A stretch of 64,000 nucleotides of DNA from Cyanobium sp. Tous-M-B4. Its GTDB lineage: Bacteria > Cyanobacteriota > Cyanobacteriia > PCC-6307 > Cyanobiaceae. How positions within the stretch are numbered: position 1 is the first letter of the stretch; each line of letters starts with the position of its first letter. The notes under the pieces are model-generated. The model was given only the letters and a program-made list of their open reading frames with translations, was not told the origin of the DNA and searched no databases. Location: NCBI RefSeq assembly GCF_024345395.1, contig NZ_JAGQBA010000003.1, positions 62,001-126,000 of the forward strand, written 5' to 3'. This document shows positions 9,609-17,032 of this stretch, piece after piece. A program made the translations under genes and the position numbers.

Positions 9609-10199
9609 TCAAACGGGACGCACGGGTCTCTTTTCGATCACCTTGTCGATCAAGCCGTACTCAACAGCCTCCGCGGGTGACATGAAAAAGTCGCGATCGG
9701 TGTCTTCCTCGATGCGGGGCAGGGCTTGGCCCGTGCGATCGCTGAGCTCCTGATTGAGCTTCTGCTTCAAGTAGAGGATTTCATTGGCCTGAATGCGGAT
9801 ATCGCTGGCCTGGCCGCGGGCGCCGCCCAAGGGCTGGTGGATCATGATCCGCGAATGGGTGAGGCTGCTGCGCTTACCCTTGGTGCCAGCACAAAGCAGG
9901 AAGGCACCCATCGAAGCGGCCAGACCAACGCAGACGGTCTGCACATCTGGCTTGATGTGCTGCATGGTGTCAAAAATTCCCAGACCGTCGTATACAGATC
10001 CGCCAGGTGAATTGATGTACATGAAAATATCCTTCTCGGGATCTTCCGCCTCTAGAAAGAGCAACTGGGCCACAACCCTGTTGGCCGACTCAGCAGTGAC
10101 CGGTTCACCCAAAAAGATGATGCGCTCCCGCAGAAGCCGGGAATAGATGTCAAATGCGCGTTCACCCCGGCCCGACTCTTCAATCACGATCGGGATCAT
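9609..10199 (-). CDS. clpP: ATP-dependent Clp protease proteolytic subunit
   Basis: A 196-residue serine peptidase subunit that forms the ClpP/ClpR barrel and degrades proteins fed by ClpC/ClpX. The catalytic triad is complete: Ser96 in GLAASMGAF, His121 in [10 protein letters not shown], Asp170 in [10 protein letters not shown]. It is therefore a true ClpP paralogue, not the inactive ClpR. Cyanobacteria carry several clpP genes, and I cannot tell which paralogue this is. It is divergent from thf1 across 76 bases. The adaptor clpS lies 3.7 kb away. Confidence 0.95.
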   Translation of the reverse strand: MIPIVIEESGRGERAFDIYSRLLRERIIFLGEPVTAESANRVVAQLLFLEAEDPEKDIFMYINSPGGSVYDGLGIFDTMQHIKPDVQTVCVGLAASMGAFLLCAGTKGKRSSLTHSRIMIHQPLGGARGQASDIRIQANEILYLKQKLNQELSDRTGQALPRIEEDTDRDFFMSPAEAVEYGLIDKVIEKRPVRPV

Positions 10200-10275
10200 G
10201 GAGCTGAATTCGCAAGTAGTTCCGATCCTACTGAGCCTGGGCCGCTAAGGTCGATCAACCTTGGCCTAATCCAGC

Positions 10276-10992
10276 GTGAGTGCAGCCCTCACCGTTGCCG
10301 ACAGCAAGCGGGAGTTTCACCGCGCCTTCCCCCACGTGATCGCACCGCTCTATCGCCGCATGGTGGATGAGCTGCTTGTGGAACTGCACCTGCTCAGCCG
10401 TCAAACCGGCTTTCGCAGTGATGCCCTGTTTGCCTGCGGTCTGATCCAGGTGTTCGACAGTTTTGCCAGGGGCTATCGCCCTGAGGGCCAGCGCCTACCC
10501 CTGCTCCAGGCCCTTTGCAGCGCTTCCGGCTTCGATGCCGACCAGTTGCGCCAGCAGCGAGACAGCGCCATGGCTGCCATGGGCAGCCACAGCGTCGAGC
10601 AGGTGAAGCAGTGGATCGAACAGGAGGGCTCGGGCGCACCCGAACCTCTTGCGACAGCTCTTGCTGGCATCCGCCGCCGCGATTTCCACTATTCGCGTTT
10701 GATGGCCGTAGGCCTGCTGAGCCTGCTTGAGCAGGCCCAAGGCGCAGATGCCTTGGATGCCTCCGCCCTACGCAGCTATGCCCACGATCTGGGCGGCGCC
10801 ATGGGCTTGCTGCGCGAGCGACTCGACAAGGACCTGAGCCTCTACGCCACCAACCTCGAGAAAATGGCCCAGGCCGTTGAGCTAATGGCGGAAACCGTTG
10901 CGGCTGAACGCCGTAAACGGGAGCGGCAGCAACAGGAAGCCACAGAGGACCCTACCGAGATTGCAGCTGAAGCCGCCCCGTCAGCTGGCTGA
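10276..10992 (+). CDS. thf1: Thylakoid formation protein Thf1/Psb29
   Basis: A 238-residue protein of the Psb29/Thf1 family, which is needed for photosystem II biogenesis and repair and for thylakoid organisation. It is reported to bind and stabilise FtsH hetero-oligomers. The diagnostic opening TVADSKREFHRAFPHVIAP and the following YRRMVDELLVELHLLS are present. The C-terminal third is a helical, charged segment ending in a Glu/Ala-rich tail. The start is GTG at 10276. It is divergent from clpP and its last 41 bases overlap the convergent gene downstream. Confidence 0.9.
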   Translation: MSAALTVADSKREFHRAFPHVIAPLYRRMVDELLVELHLLSRQTGFRSDALFACGLIQVFDSFARGYRPEGQRLPLLQALCSASGFDADQLRQQRDSAMAAMGSHSVEQVKQWIEQEGSGAPEPLATALAGIRRRDFHYSRLMAVGLLSLLEQAQGADALDASALRSYAHDLGGAMGLLRERLDKDLSLYATNLEKMAQAVELMAETVAAERRKRERQQQEATEDPTEIAAEAAPSAG

Positions 10993-12247
10993 GGGCTGAA
11001 CCAGGAGCAGCTGGCACTGCCGTCAGGCTGAGCTGGCTAGCCAACTGGACGGGCTTGGGCAATTCAGGCGGCAGCAAGCCCCGCTCTGCAAGCGCTGCAG
11101 GCCGCAGCCGCAACTGCATCGAAGCGCCAAGGCCGGGCTGGCTCAGCACAGGCGTTGCTGCTACTGGAGTAGCGGCGGGTGGTTCGGGTCCAAGGAAGAG
11201 CAGCAGCTGGGGGCTGCTCGAACCAGCCAGCACCCAGCGCCAACCTCCCACGACTCGCCCATCCTGCTGGCGCCAGAGCGTCGCGGCTAAGGCCTTTGAG
11301 CCAGATTGCGTCGCCTCGAGCCCCTGGGTCTCGAGCGGTTCCACCAGCCCGGCGAGCATCTGGTTCCAGGGACGCCGATCCCCGAAGACCGCCAACTGCA
11401 GCTCCAGACCCGTCTGGAAGGGGCCCTGGGCCAGCTGGCGCAGTCGCAAGACAAAGGGCACACGACGCAACATGGTGATTTGGGCATCACCGATGCCGTA
11501 GCGAGCCGCCAGCGGTTCCCGGATCAGCTCGCGGCTCAGCAGCCCCTGCAATAAGCCCTCAAGGCCAGGACCGCGCCACTCCAGCAGCAACTCTGAGGGC
11601 AGGGGAGGAGGCACAACTGCTGGCGCCGCACGACCTGGGGCGGCCAGCAGGCCGCTGGCAGCAGCTGCTTCTCCAGCGAGCCCTAGGTTGGCGCCTTCGA
11701 GATCGAGACTCAAACATCCCTCCTGGAAGCGTTGCAACAGAGGGGCTGCAGGGCCGGCCATCACGCCAAGGCCAAGGGGGGCCCAGAAAACCGCTTGCTC
11801 CTGCTGCAAGCGCTGCAGGCAGCGCTGCTCCAGACCGCGGCGCTGACGTTGGGCCAAGTTGAGCTGGTCTTGCAGTAGCCGCTTGGCAAGGGGATCGGCT
11901 GCCACGACCACGAGGTCATCAACCCGAATTCCATGGGGAGGCAGGGGGCTTGCTGCTTGAAACTGATAGGCCAAAAAGGCGCCACCATCGCCATCGCGCC
12001 CCCAGAACTGCCACCAGAAGCGGCGCTGCTGACGCCAAATCCGACGCGCCTGAGCAGCGCCAAGGCGCTGGCTCCACAGGGCTGGCACCGGTCGCTCCGG
12101 GGCGGCCGGAAAGCTCTGCAGCAGGGCGGCCTGGCCCAGCAGCCGCTCCAGCCCCTCGGCCCGGGGCCGGGGGGATCGCAGCAGCAAGCCAGCCGGAAGC
12201 AGTAGCAACAGAACCGTCAGGGTGAGGGTCCAGCGCAAGCGGGTCAC
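10952..12247 (-). CDS. Conserved hypothetical protein, membrane-anchored
   Basis: A 431-residue protein with one N-terminal hydrophobic segment (about residues 6-24), either an uncleaved anchor or a signal peptide. The long remainder is Ala/Leu/Gln-rich. The first part has an aromatic stretch (WRQQRRFWWQFWGRDGDGG), followed by a segment about the length of a DUF3352-like domain. I do not recognise a specific family or catalytic motif. Its start overlaps the cofH stop by 4 bases (12244-12247), so it is translationally coupled to cofH. Its 3' end overlaps thf1 by 41 bases on the opposite strand. Confidence 0.65.
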   Translation of the reverse strand: MTRLRWTLTLTVLLLLLPAGLLLRSPRPRAEGLERLLGQAALLQSFPAAPERPVPALWSQRLGAAQARRIWRQQRRFWWQFWGRDGDGGAFLAYQFQAASPLPPHGIRVDDLVVVAADPLAKRLLQDQLNLAQRQRRGLEQRCLQRLQQEQAVFWAPLGLGVMAGPAAPLLQRFQEGCLSLDLEGANLGLAGEAAAASGLLAAPGRAAPAVVPPPLPSELLLEWRGPGLEGLLQGLLSRELIREPLAARYGIGDAQITMLRRVPFVLRLRQLAQGPFQTGLELQLAVFGDRRPWNQMLAGLVEPLETQGLEATQSGSKALAATLWRQQDGRVVGGWRWVLAGSSSPQLLLFLGPEPPAATPVAATPVLSQPGLGASMQLRLRPAALAERGLLPPELPKPVQLASQLSLTAVPAAPGSALSQLTGRLQLQSR

Positions 12248-13581
12248 GCCACAGCTCCGTAGAGGGTGGTGCGGCGCCGTACCGGACGGCCAAGCCGCTG
12301 GGCAGCCGCCTCAAGCGCCTGGGGGGACTGGCGGGTGCCGCCGCTGGCACCCGCCATCGTGGTGATGTGCTCCTCCATCAAGGTGCCGCCCAGGTCATTG
12401 CAGCCCCAGCGCAGGGCCTCGGTGGCGCCTGCGAGGGTGAGCTTCACCCAGCTGGGCTGATGGAAACGAAACCAGGGCCCCAGCAACAGCCGGGCTTGGG
12501 CCGTGAGCAGCAACATCGCTGCAAGGTCGGGCTGGTCCCGTTGCACCCGGGAGCGCAGGGCAGCTGGCGCCGAGGCGCCCACAAACGGCAGCAGCACAAA
12601 CTCAGTGAAACCCTGGCGCTGATGCTGCCAGGCGTAGCGCTGCACCGCCACCAGGGTCAGCAGGTGAGCCACCACGTCTGCCGGAGATTCGATGTGGCCT
12701 GCCATCAGGGTGCTGGTGGCTGGCAAGCCGTGCTCGTGCACCTGAAGCATCACCGCCACCCACTCCCGGGCCGTGAGTTTCTCCGGACAGAGCACCTGCC
12801 GCACCGGCTCACTGAGCACCTCTGCCGCCGTACCCGGCACCGATCCCAGGCCAGCCGCTTGCAGCCGCGCCAGCACCTGATCGAGGGGCAGCCCGTCGTG
12901 CTGGGCGAAATAAAGCAGCTCCTGGGGCGAAAAGGCATGCAGGTGCAACCCCGGTGCTGCCTGCTGCAACAGACCAAGCAACCGTTCGGCATAGGCCAGC
13001 TGACTGCCTGCCACCGTGGCAGCTGGGTTGAGTCCGCCCTGGATACAGAGCTCGGTGGCTCCAGCCTCAAGTGCCTCGGCGGCTTTTTGCTGCAGGTCTG
13101 CTTCGCTAAGCCAGTAGGCGCCGGGGTCGCCAGCATCGCGGCGGAAGGCGCAGAAGCTGCAGTGCTTGATGCAGTGGTTTGAAACGTTGAGGTTGCGGTT
13201 CACCACGTAGGTGACGATGTTGCCCGCTAGTTTTTGGCGCAGGCCGTCTGCAGCGCGGCGCAGCAATTCATCCTGCTCGGCATCAGCGCTGCGGCTCAGC
13301 AGGCTCAGACCGAGGGAGGCAAGCAAGGCCGGATCCCAGCTGCCCGGGTCGTGCTTATCGGTATCACAACCGAGCGGCGGCTTTGGCTGGGCCGAGTCAA
13401 TGGCCGCAACTAAGTCTTCTAGGTCGAGGGCCTCTAGGTCGTGAGGCTCTAAGTCGAGGGCTTGCGAAAGGCTAAAGGGCTCAGCTGGGGGTGGCACCAG
13501 CAGCTCTGCTGCGCTCTGCCAGGCCCAATCGGCTAAGCCAGCAGGAGTGAAGGAAGGTGGCGAAGAGCCAGCGGCGCTCAC
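12244..13581 (-). CDS. cofH: FO synthase subunit CofH (radical SAM)
   Basis: A 445-residue radical-SAM enzyme. CofH joins a tyrosine-derived radical with the ribityl-uracil intermediate; with CofG this yields 7,8-didemethyl-8-hydroxy-5-deazariboflavin (FO). The [4Fe-4S] motif is CIKHCSFC (CxxxCxxC), preceded by the typical VTYVVNRNLNVSNHC. Later conserved stretches include ELCIQGGLNP, FSPQELLYFA and TSTLMAGHIESP. In cyanobacteria FO serves mainly as the antenna of photolyases. No cofG is in the window. A CofE-like gene lies at 62.2 kb. The GTG start overlaps the stop of the small membrane protein gene upstream. Confidence 0.9.
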   Translation of the reverse strand: MSAAGSSPPSFTPAGLADWAWQSAAELLVPPPAEPFSLSQALDLEPHDLEALDLEDLVAAIDSAQPKPPLGCDTDKHDPGSWDPALLASLGLSLLSRSADAEQDELLRRAADGLRQKLAGNIVTYVVNRNLNVSNHCIKHCSFCAFRRDAGDPGAYWLSEADLQQKAAEALEAGATELCIQGGLNPAATVAGSQLAYAERLLGLLQQAAPGLHLHAFSPQELLYFAQHDGLPLDQVLARLQAAGLGSVPGTAAEVLSEPVRQVLCPEKLTAREWVAVMLQVHEHGLPATSTLMAGHIESPADVVAHLLTLVAVQRYAWQHQRQGFTEFVLLPFVGASAPAALRSRVQRDQPDLAAMLLLTAQARLLLGPWFRFHQPSWVKLTLAGATEALRWGCNDLGGTLMEEHITTMAGASGGTRQSPQALEAAAQRLGRPVRRRTTLYGAVA

Positions 13582-13730
13582 TTGCGGCGCTTGGTTTCAA
13601 GGGCGTTGCGACGGCGACGATCACTCCACTCGATGATGGAGAGATAGATCACTCCTCCGCTGACAAACACCAGCAGCAACACCGCGATAGCGGAAAGCAC
13701 CTGGGAGGCGGAGAGGTTCAGCTCAGGCAC
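13578..13730 (-). CDS. Small single-span membrane protein (50 aa)
   Basis: A short frame of 50 residues beginning with GTG at 13728-13730. The sequence has a short polar N-terminus (PELNLSASQ), one hydrophobic span (VLSAIAVLLLVFVSGGVIYL) and a basic C-terminal tail (SDRRRRNALETKRRK). That layout is typical of low-molecular-mass thylakoid or plasma-membrane subunits. The stop overlaps the cofH start in GTGA and petN lies 20 bases upstream on the same strand, so petN, this gene and cofH may share a transcript. I do not recognise the family. Confidence 0.6.
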   Translation of the reverse strand: MPELNLSASQVLSAIAVLLLVFVSGGVIYLSIIEWSDRRRRNALETKRRK

Positions 13731-13750
13731 AGAGGATCGTCAAGGCCAGA

Positions 13751-13852
13751 TCAGAACTTGATGCTGTTGTCGCCGTGACGACCCCAGACCACCATGGCGA
13801 TGGAAAAGCTGAACAGAGCAGCCAAGGAGGCCCAACCCGCAGAGATCAACAT
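13751..13852 (-). CDS. petN: Cytochrome b6f complex subunit VIII (PetN)
   Basis: A 33-residue protein starting [20 protein letters not shown] and continuing [13 protein letters not shown]. It is a single transmembrane helix followed by the invariant VVWGR(N/H)G of PetN, the smallest subunit of the cytochrome b6f complex in thylakoids. The extended C-terminus (GDNSIKF) is like picocyanobacterial PetN, which is a few residues longer than in other cyanobacteria. The ATG is at 13850-13852. It is divergent from clpS across about 60 bases, where both promoters should be. Confidence 0.88.
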   Translation of the reverse strand: MLISAGWASLAALFSFSIAMVVWGRHGDNSIKF

Positions 13853-13913
13853 GGTGCAGCTTGCAGTCGTTGACCGCACTTTACCTAGGCTGGAGCCCTA
13901 AAGGTGTTCGTCG

Positions 13914-14219
13914 TTGCAGTCCGTGGTTGTGGTCCTTTCCTCCGCCAGCCCCGTTCAGGAGCGACAGCGGCTGCGCCAGCCATACCCCGATTTCAAGGTG
14001 GTGGTGCTTGACGACGACTTCAACACCTTTCAGCACGTGGTGGAAACACTGGTGCGCATCATTCCCGCCATGCTCCCTGATAAGGCCTGGGAGCTGGCCC
14101 ACCGCATCGACGGGGAGGGTTCGGCGGTGGTGTGGTGCGGCCCCCAGGAACAGGCTGAGCTCTACCACCAGCAGCTGGGAGCAGCCGGCCTGACCATGGC
14201 TCCTTTGGAGCGGGCCTGA
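13914..14219 (+). CDS. clpS: Clp protease adaptor ClpS
   Basis: A protein of about 101 residues. ClpS delivers N-degron substrates to ClpC/ClpA. The core is DFKVVVLDDDFNTFQHVVETL, with the conserved Asp/Asn pocket residues, followed by LAHRIDGEGSAVVWCGPQEQAELYHQQL, which here is read in two parts, residues about 61-74 and 75-88. The start is uncertain: the frame opens at a TTG, and in-frame GTGs at 13923 and 13929 are alternatives. It overlaps the DUF2103 gene by a single base (TGATG), so the two are translationally coupled. Confidence 0.88.
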   Translation: MQSVVVVLSSASPVQERQRLRQPYPDFKVVVLDDDFNTFQHVVETLVRIIPAMLPDKAWELAHRIDGEGSAVVWCGPQEQAELYHQQLGAAGLTMAPLERA

Positions 14220-14536
14220 TGGGTCGGGTGGTCATCACCCACAGCACCTACGTGGAGGGGCTGATTCCGCTGCTCAAGCAACTTGCGCTCTGCCCAGGCA
14301 TCGACACCGTCACCCCAGCGGTTATCAGCCGCGTGCGTGGCCGCAGCAGCCAGATGCGGCTGCGGGTTTCAGCTCCCATCACCGGGGGGCACAAGCTCGT
14401 GGCCCGCCGCGGCAGCAGCGTGCAGGAGGTGTTTGTAGTCACCGGCTGGAGCCGCGAGCAACTGCAGCAGTGCCTAGATCGCTTGCTAGGTCAGACACCA
14501 CCCAACAGCAACTCACCGGAGGGTGAACGCTCGTAG
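14219..14536 (+). CDS. DUF2103 family predicted metal-binding protein
   Basis: A 105-residue protein of the DUF2103 family, seen as small cytosolic proteins predicted to bind metal. The conserved body runs from VVITHSTYVEGLIPLLKQL to the basic segment RGRSSQMRLRVSAP and ends near VQEVFVVTGWSREQLQ. Function is unknown. It is coupled to clpS, a pairing I recall as common in picocyanobacteria, which hints at a role near protein quality control. Its 3' end overlaps the convergent gene by 46 bases. Confidence 0.7.
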   Translation: MGRVVITHSTYVEGLIPLLKQLALCPGIDTVTPAVISRVRGRSSQMRLRVSAPITGGHKLVARRGSSVQEVFVVTGWSREQLQQCLDRLLGQTPPNSNSPEGERS

Positions 14537-14889
14537 GACGCCGCTGCCTGAAAGCGGGCAAAGGCGCCTCCCTCCCTAAACCAGGGCTCAATTTCAAGAA
14601 TGAGCCCAGCCGGCTGCAGCTGCCAGCGCTGCTGAAGGTAGGCGGCATATTCCTCAGGGGTGCTCTGGGCGGCCTGCCAATGCACCACCGCGAAGCTCAA
14701 GGCGCTTACCCGCACGGTGCCCCCTTCGGATTCCTGAATCTCTTCTTCAAACAGGAAGGTGCGGAAGCGATCCTGGGCGTCGCGTCCCTCGAGGCAGTAT
14801 TTGCGCAAGTAGAGCTCCCGAGCGCGAGGGAAAACCGGCCCTGGGGCGAGGGCCAGAAGGGCTTCAAAGGCCTGCTGAAAGGACTCCAT
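14491..14889 (-). CDS. Conserved hypothetical protein
   Basis: A protein of 132 residues starting at the ATG 14887-14889 (MESFQQAFEALLALAPGPVF). A longer frame exists but its extra 25 residues are Pro/Gly/His-rich and unlikely. The body is soluble and mixed alpha/beta, with an aromatic, acidic middle (RFRTFLFEEEIQESEGG) and a short C-terminal tail. I do not recognise a family or catalytic motif. It overlaps the DUF2103 gene tail-to-tail and is divergent from the nitroreductase gene across about 80 bases. Confidence 0.55.
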   Translation of the reverse strand: MESFQQAFEALLALAPGPVFPRARELYLRKYCLEGRDAQDRFRTFLFEEEIQESEGGTVRVSALSFAVVHWQAAQSTPEEYAAYLQQRWQLQPAGLILEIEPWFREGGAFARFQAAASYERSPSGELLLGGV

Positions 14890-14970
14890 CGAGGCTGGCG
14901 GCCGAATCCGACCATGGCAGTAACTAGGTCCAGAATGGCCCCTGATCCCCACCGTTGTCGCCACCCCACC

Positions 14971-15618
14971 ATGCCGATCTCCCCCCAGCAGCTCAATGGG
15001 GCCATGGCCTGGCGCTACGCCACCAAGGTGTTTGACCCCAGTCGCCGCATTGACGACACCACCTGGGCGGCCCTGGAGGATGCCCTAGTGCAGAGCCCAT
15101 CGAGCTATGGCCTGCAGCCCTGGAAATTTCTGGAGATAAACGACCCCGCCCTGCGCCAGCAGCTGCGCCCAGAGTCGTGGAACCAGAGCCAGATCACCGA
15201 CTGCTCCCATCTGGTGGTGTTCCTGGTGCAACGCCAGATCGGCGCCGCCGAAGCCGATCGCCTAATCGAGACGATGGCAGCCGTTCGCGGCCTCGATTCC
15301 GCCGCCCTGGCCACCTACCGCCAGATGATCGACGTCGACCTGATCAATGGGCCCCGCAGCCAGCAGATCGAGCGCTGGGCCAGCAATCAGGTGTACATCG
15401 CCCTCGGCACCTTCATGACAGCTGCTGCCCTGCTGGAAGTGGACACCTGTGCCATCGAAGGTTTCGATCCCCTCGCCTATGACCGCATTCTCAACTTGGC
15501 AGACTCGCCCTACCGCAGCTGTGTGGTGTGTGCGGCTGGCTATCGCGACAGCAGCGATAAGTACGCCTCGCTGGCGAAGGTTCGCTATGCGCCTGCAGAA
15601 CTGATCGAGAGGCGTTGA
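14971..15618 (+). CDS. NAD(P)H-dependent nitroreductase-family oxidoreductase
   Basis: A 215-residue FMN flavoprotein of the nitroreductase family. It begins with the typical AMAWRYATKVFDPSRRI and the FMN-contacting SSYGLQPWKFLEI. Later parts include ASNQVYIALGTFMTAAALLEVDTC and the C-terminal VVCAAGYRDSSDKYA. It is NfsB/YdjA-like, reducing quinones or nitro compounds with NAD(P)H; the physiological substrate is unknown. The ATG at 14971 is preferred, because a longer open frame upstream covers the intergenic region and the opposite gene. Confidence 0.85.
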   Translation: MPISPQQLNGAMAWRYATKVFDPSRRIDDTTWAALEDALVQSPSSYGLQPWKFLEINDPALRQQLRPESWNQSQITDCSHLVVFLVQRQIGAAEADRLIETMAAVRGLDSAALATYRQMIDVDLINGPRSQQIERWASNQVYIALGTFMTAAALLEVDTCAIEGFDPLAYDRILNLADSPYRSCVVCAAGYRDSSDKYASLAKVRYAPAELIERR

Positions 15619-15760
15619 TTTGAAGGGGGTGGACCGCCGTGCCGTTTTGCCCCAGTGTTCGACCTGGTAGAACCAGAAGAGGGTCAAGGACGGGGCGCCG
15701 TTTCCGGCTACGAGGCCGGTTTACGTTGCTTCCGCTGCAGACCCCCATGTCGAAAAGGGA
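15615..15760 (+). ncRNA. ssaA: Candidate 6S-like structured RNA beside purK
   Basis: The 205-base gap between the nitroreductase gene and purK folds into a rod with a bubble. The closing helix pairs 15625-15630 (GGGGGT) with 15741-15746 (ACCCCC), extended by 15619-15623 with 15750-15754. A terminal rod is closed by GCCCC (near 15649) with GGGGC (near 15697) and tipped by TGGTAGAACCA. Between them, the 3' side holds a small hairpin CCGGC-TACGAG-GCCGG. This is the layout of 6S RNA, which binds RNA polymerase. Cyanobacterial ssaA is, from memory, linked to purK. Strand and ends are not certain; the 3'-side hairpin favours plus. Confidence 0.42.
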
Positions 15761-15823
15761 GTCAGATCAGAAAACTGTAAAAGGCAGTCACCAACAAGGC
15801 AGTCCTATGGAAGTGTAGACCGA

Positions 15824-16999
15824 TTACTGGTTTTGCGGGGGCAGGGGCCAGATGGATCGCACCCGCTCTAAAAGCTGTTCCGCCTGGCCAGCCCGTTCCT
15901 CAGCTGTGACCCCAGGCAGCAGCAGGGTGACGTGACCAAGCTTGCGTCCGGGGCTGGAGCCCTGCTTGCCATACCAGTGCACCGTGGCCTCCGGTATGGC
16001 AGCTAGATCGTCCCGCTGAGCCTGGTAGTCGGCTTCCGAACTTTCAAAGCCCAACAGATTCACCATCAGTGCCCCCGGCACCTGCAGGTCGACAGACCCC
16101 ATAGCCAGGCCAGCGACGATCCGCACCTGCTGCTCGAACTGGCTTGTATGGGCTGCCTCGATCGTGAAATGGCCGGAATTGTGGGTGCGGGGGGCGATTT
16201 CATTGACCTGCAGACCGCACGGTCCATAAAAAAGCTCAATGGAGATCACGCCCACGTAATTGATCGCCGTGAGCAGGGAAGCGGCGATATTGCGGGCATA
16301 GGCCTGCACCGCATGGGGAACTGAGGCCGGCGCAATCACCCAGTCGCATACCTGCTGGTGCTGGTGGGTCTGCACCAAGGGGTAACACCGCACGTTGCCA
16401 GCCCGGTCGCGGCAGGCGAGCTGGGAGAGCTCCTGCTCAAAATTGACAAACTCCTCAAGAATCCAGTCGCCTAGGGGCACCCTTGCCAGCAGGGCCGTGA
16501 GATCTTCAGCGCAGCGCAACACGGCTGTCCCCTTGCCGTCGTAGCCGCCGGTGGAGGCCTTGGCCATCAATGGGTAGTTGAAGCCTTCAGGCAACAGGCC
16601 ACTGGTGGGCAGATCGCACCAGCGCGGGCAAGGCAGGCCCAGACCCTGCAGCAACTGCCGCTGGCCCCGCTTACTGACTAGGGGAGCGAGGGCCTCCAGG
16701 CTTGGCAGAAAGACGACTCCATCAAAACTGAGCGGCGCCAGGGCCGGCAGATCTACCCATTCGTTTTCAAAGGTGATGGCGCCACTGCGGCGCGCCAGCT
16801 CCCGGGTGGCCGCCACATCGTCGAGTTCAGCAAGCACCACACTGCTGGCAAGGGCAGTGGCGGGATCCTGTGCCCCTGGTGTCAAAACATGCAGGGGCAC
16901 ATTGAGCTTGCGGGCAGCGGCGGCAAGCATCAAGGCCAATTGGCCGCCACCAACTACACCGATAGCAACTGGCTCAGTCACAGGGTTGGCACCAGCCAC
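15824..16999 (-). CDS. purK: 5-(carboxyamino)imidazole ribonucleotide synthase
   Basis: A 391-residue ATP-grasp enzyme that makes N5-CAIR from AIR, bicarbonate and ATP in purine synthesis. It opens with IGVVGGGQLALMLAAAARKL. The ATP-grasp part includes PLMAKASTGGYDGKGTAVL and the lid/metal region ILEEFVNFEQELS. The metal-binding, substrate-contacting stretch is VNEIAPRTHNSGHFTIEA. The start taken is GTG at 16997-16999. A candidate structured RNA lies directly downstream of its stop. Confidence 0.93.
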   Translation of the reverse strand: MAGANPVTEPVAIGVVGGGQLALMLAAAARKLNVPLHVLTPGAQDPATALASSVVLAELDDVAATRELARRSGAITFENEWVDLPALAPLSFDGVVFLPSLEALAPLVSKRGQRQLLQGLGLPCPRWCDLPTSGLLPEGFNYPLMAKASTGGYDGKGTAVLRCAEDLTALLARVPLGDWILEEFVNFEQELSQLACRDRAGNVRCYPLVQTHQHQQVCDWVIAPASVPHAVQAYARNIAASLLTAINYVGVISIELFYGPCGLQVNEIAPRTHNSGHFTIEAAHTSQFEQQVRIVAGLAMGSVDLQVPGALMVNLLGFESSEADYQAQRDDLAAIPEATVHWYGKQGSSPGRKLGHVTLLLPGVTAEERAGQAEQLLERVRSIWPLPPQNQ

Positions 17000-17032
17000 G
17001 GATCTTGGAACTCGCCGCGTGCAGGGTATGAA

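Noticed and set aside
12367-13182. 271-residue open frame antisense to cofH
   Set aside because: High-GC shadow frame with His/Gln-rich composition and no domain; the opposite strand encodes an unmistakable radical-SAM enzyme.
14680-14970. Extension of the nitroreductase frame
   Set aside because: It overlaps the convergent hypothetical gene and has no family similarity; the start at 14971 fits the family.
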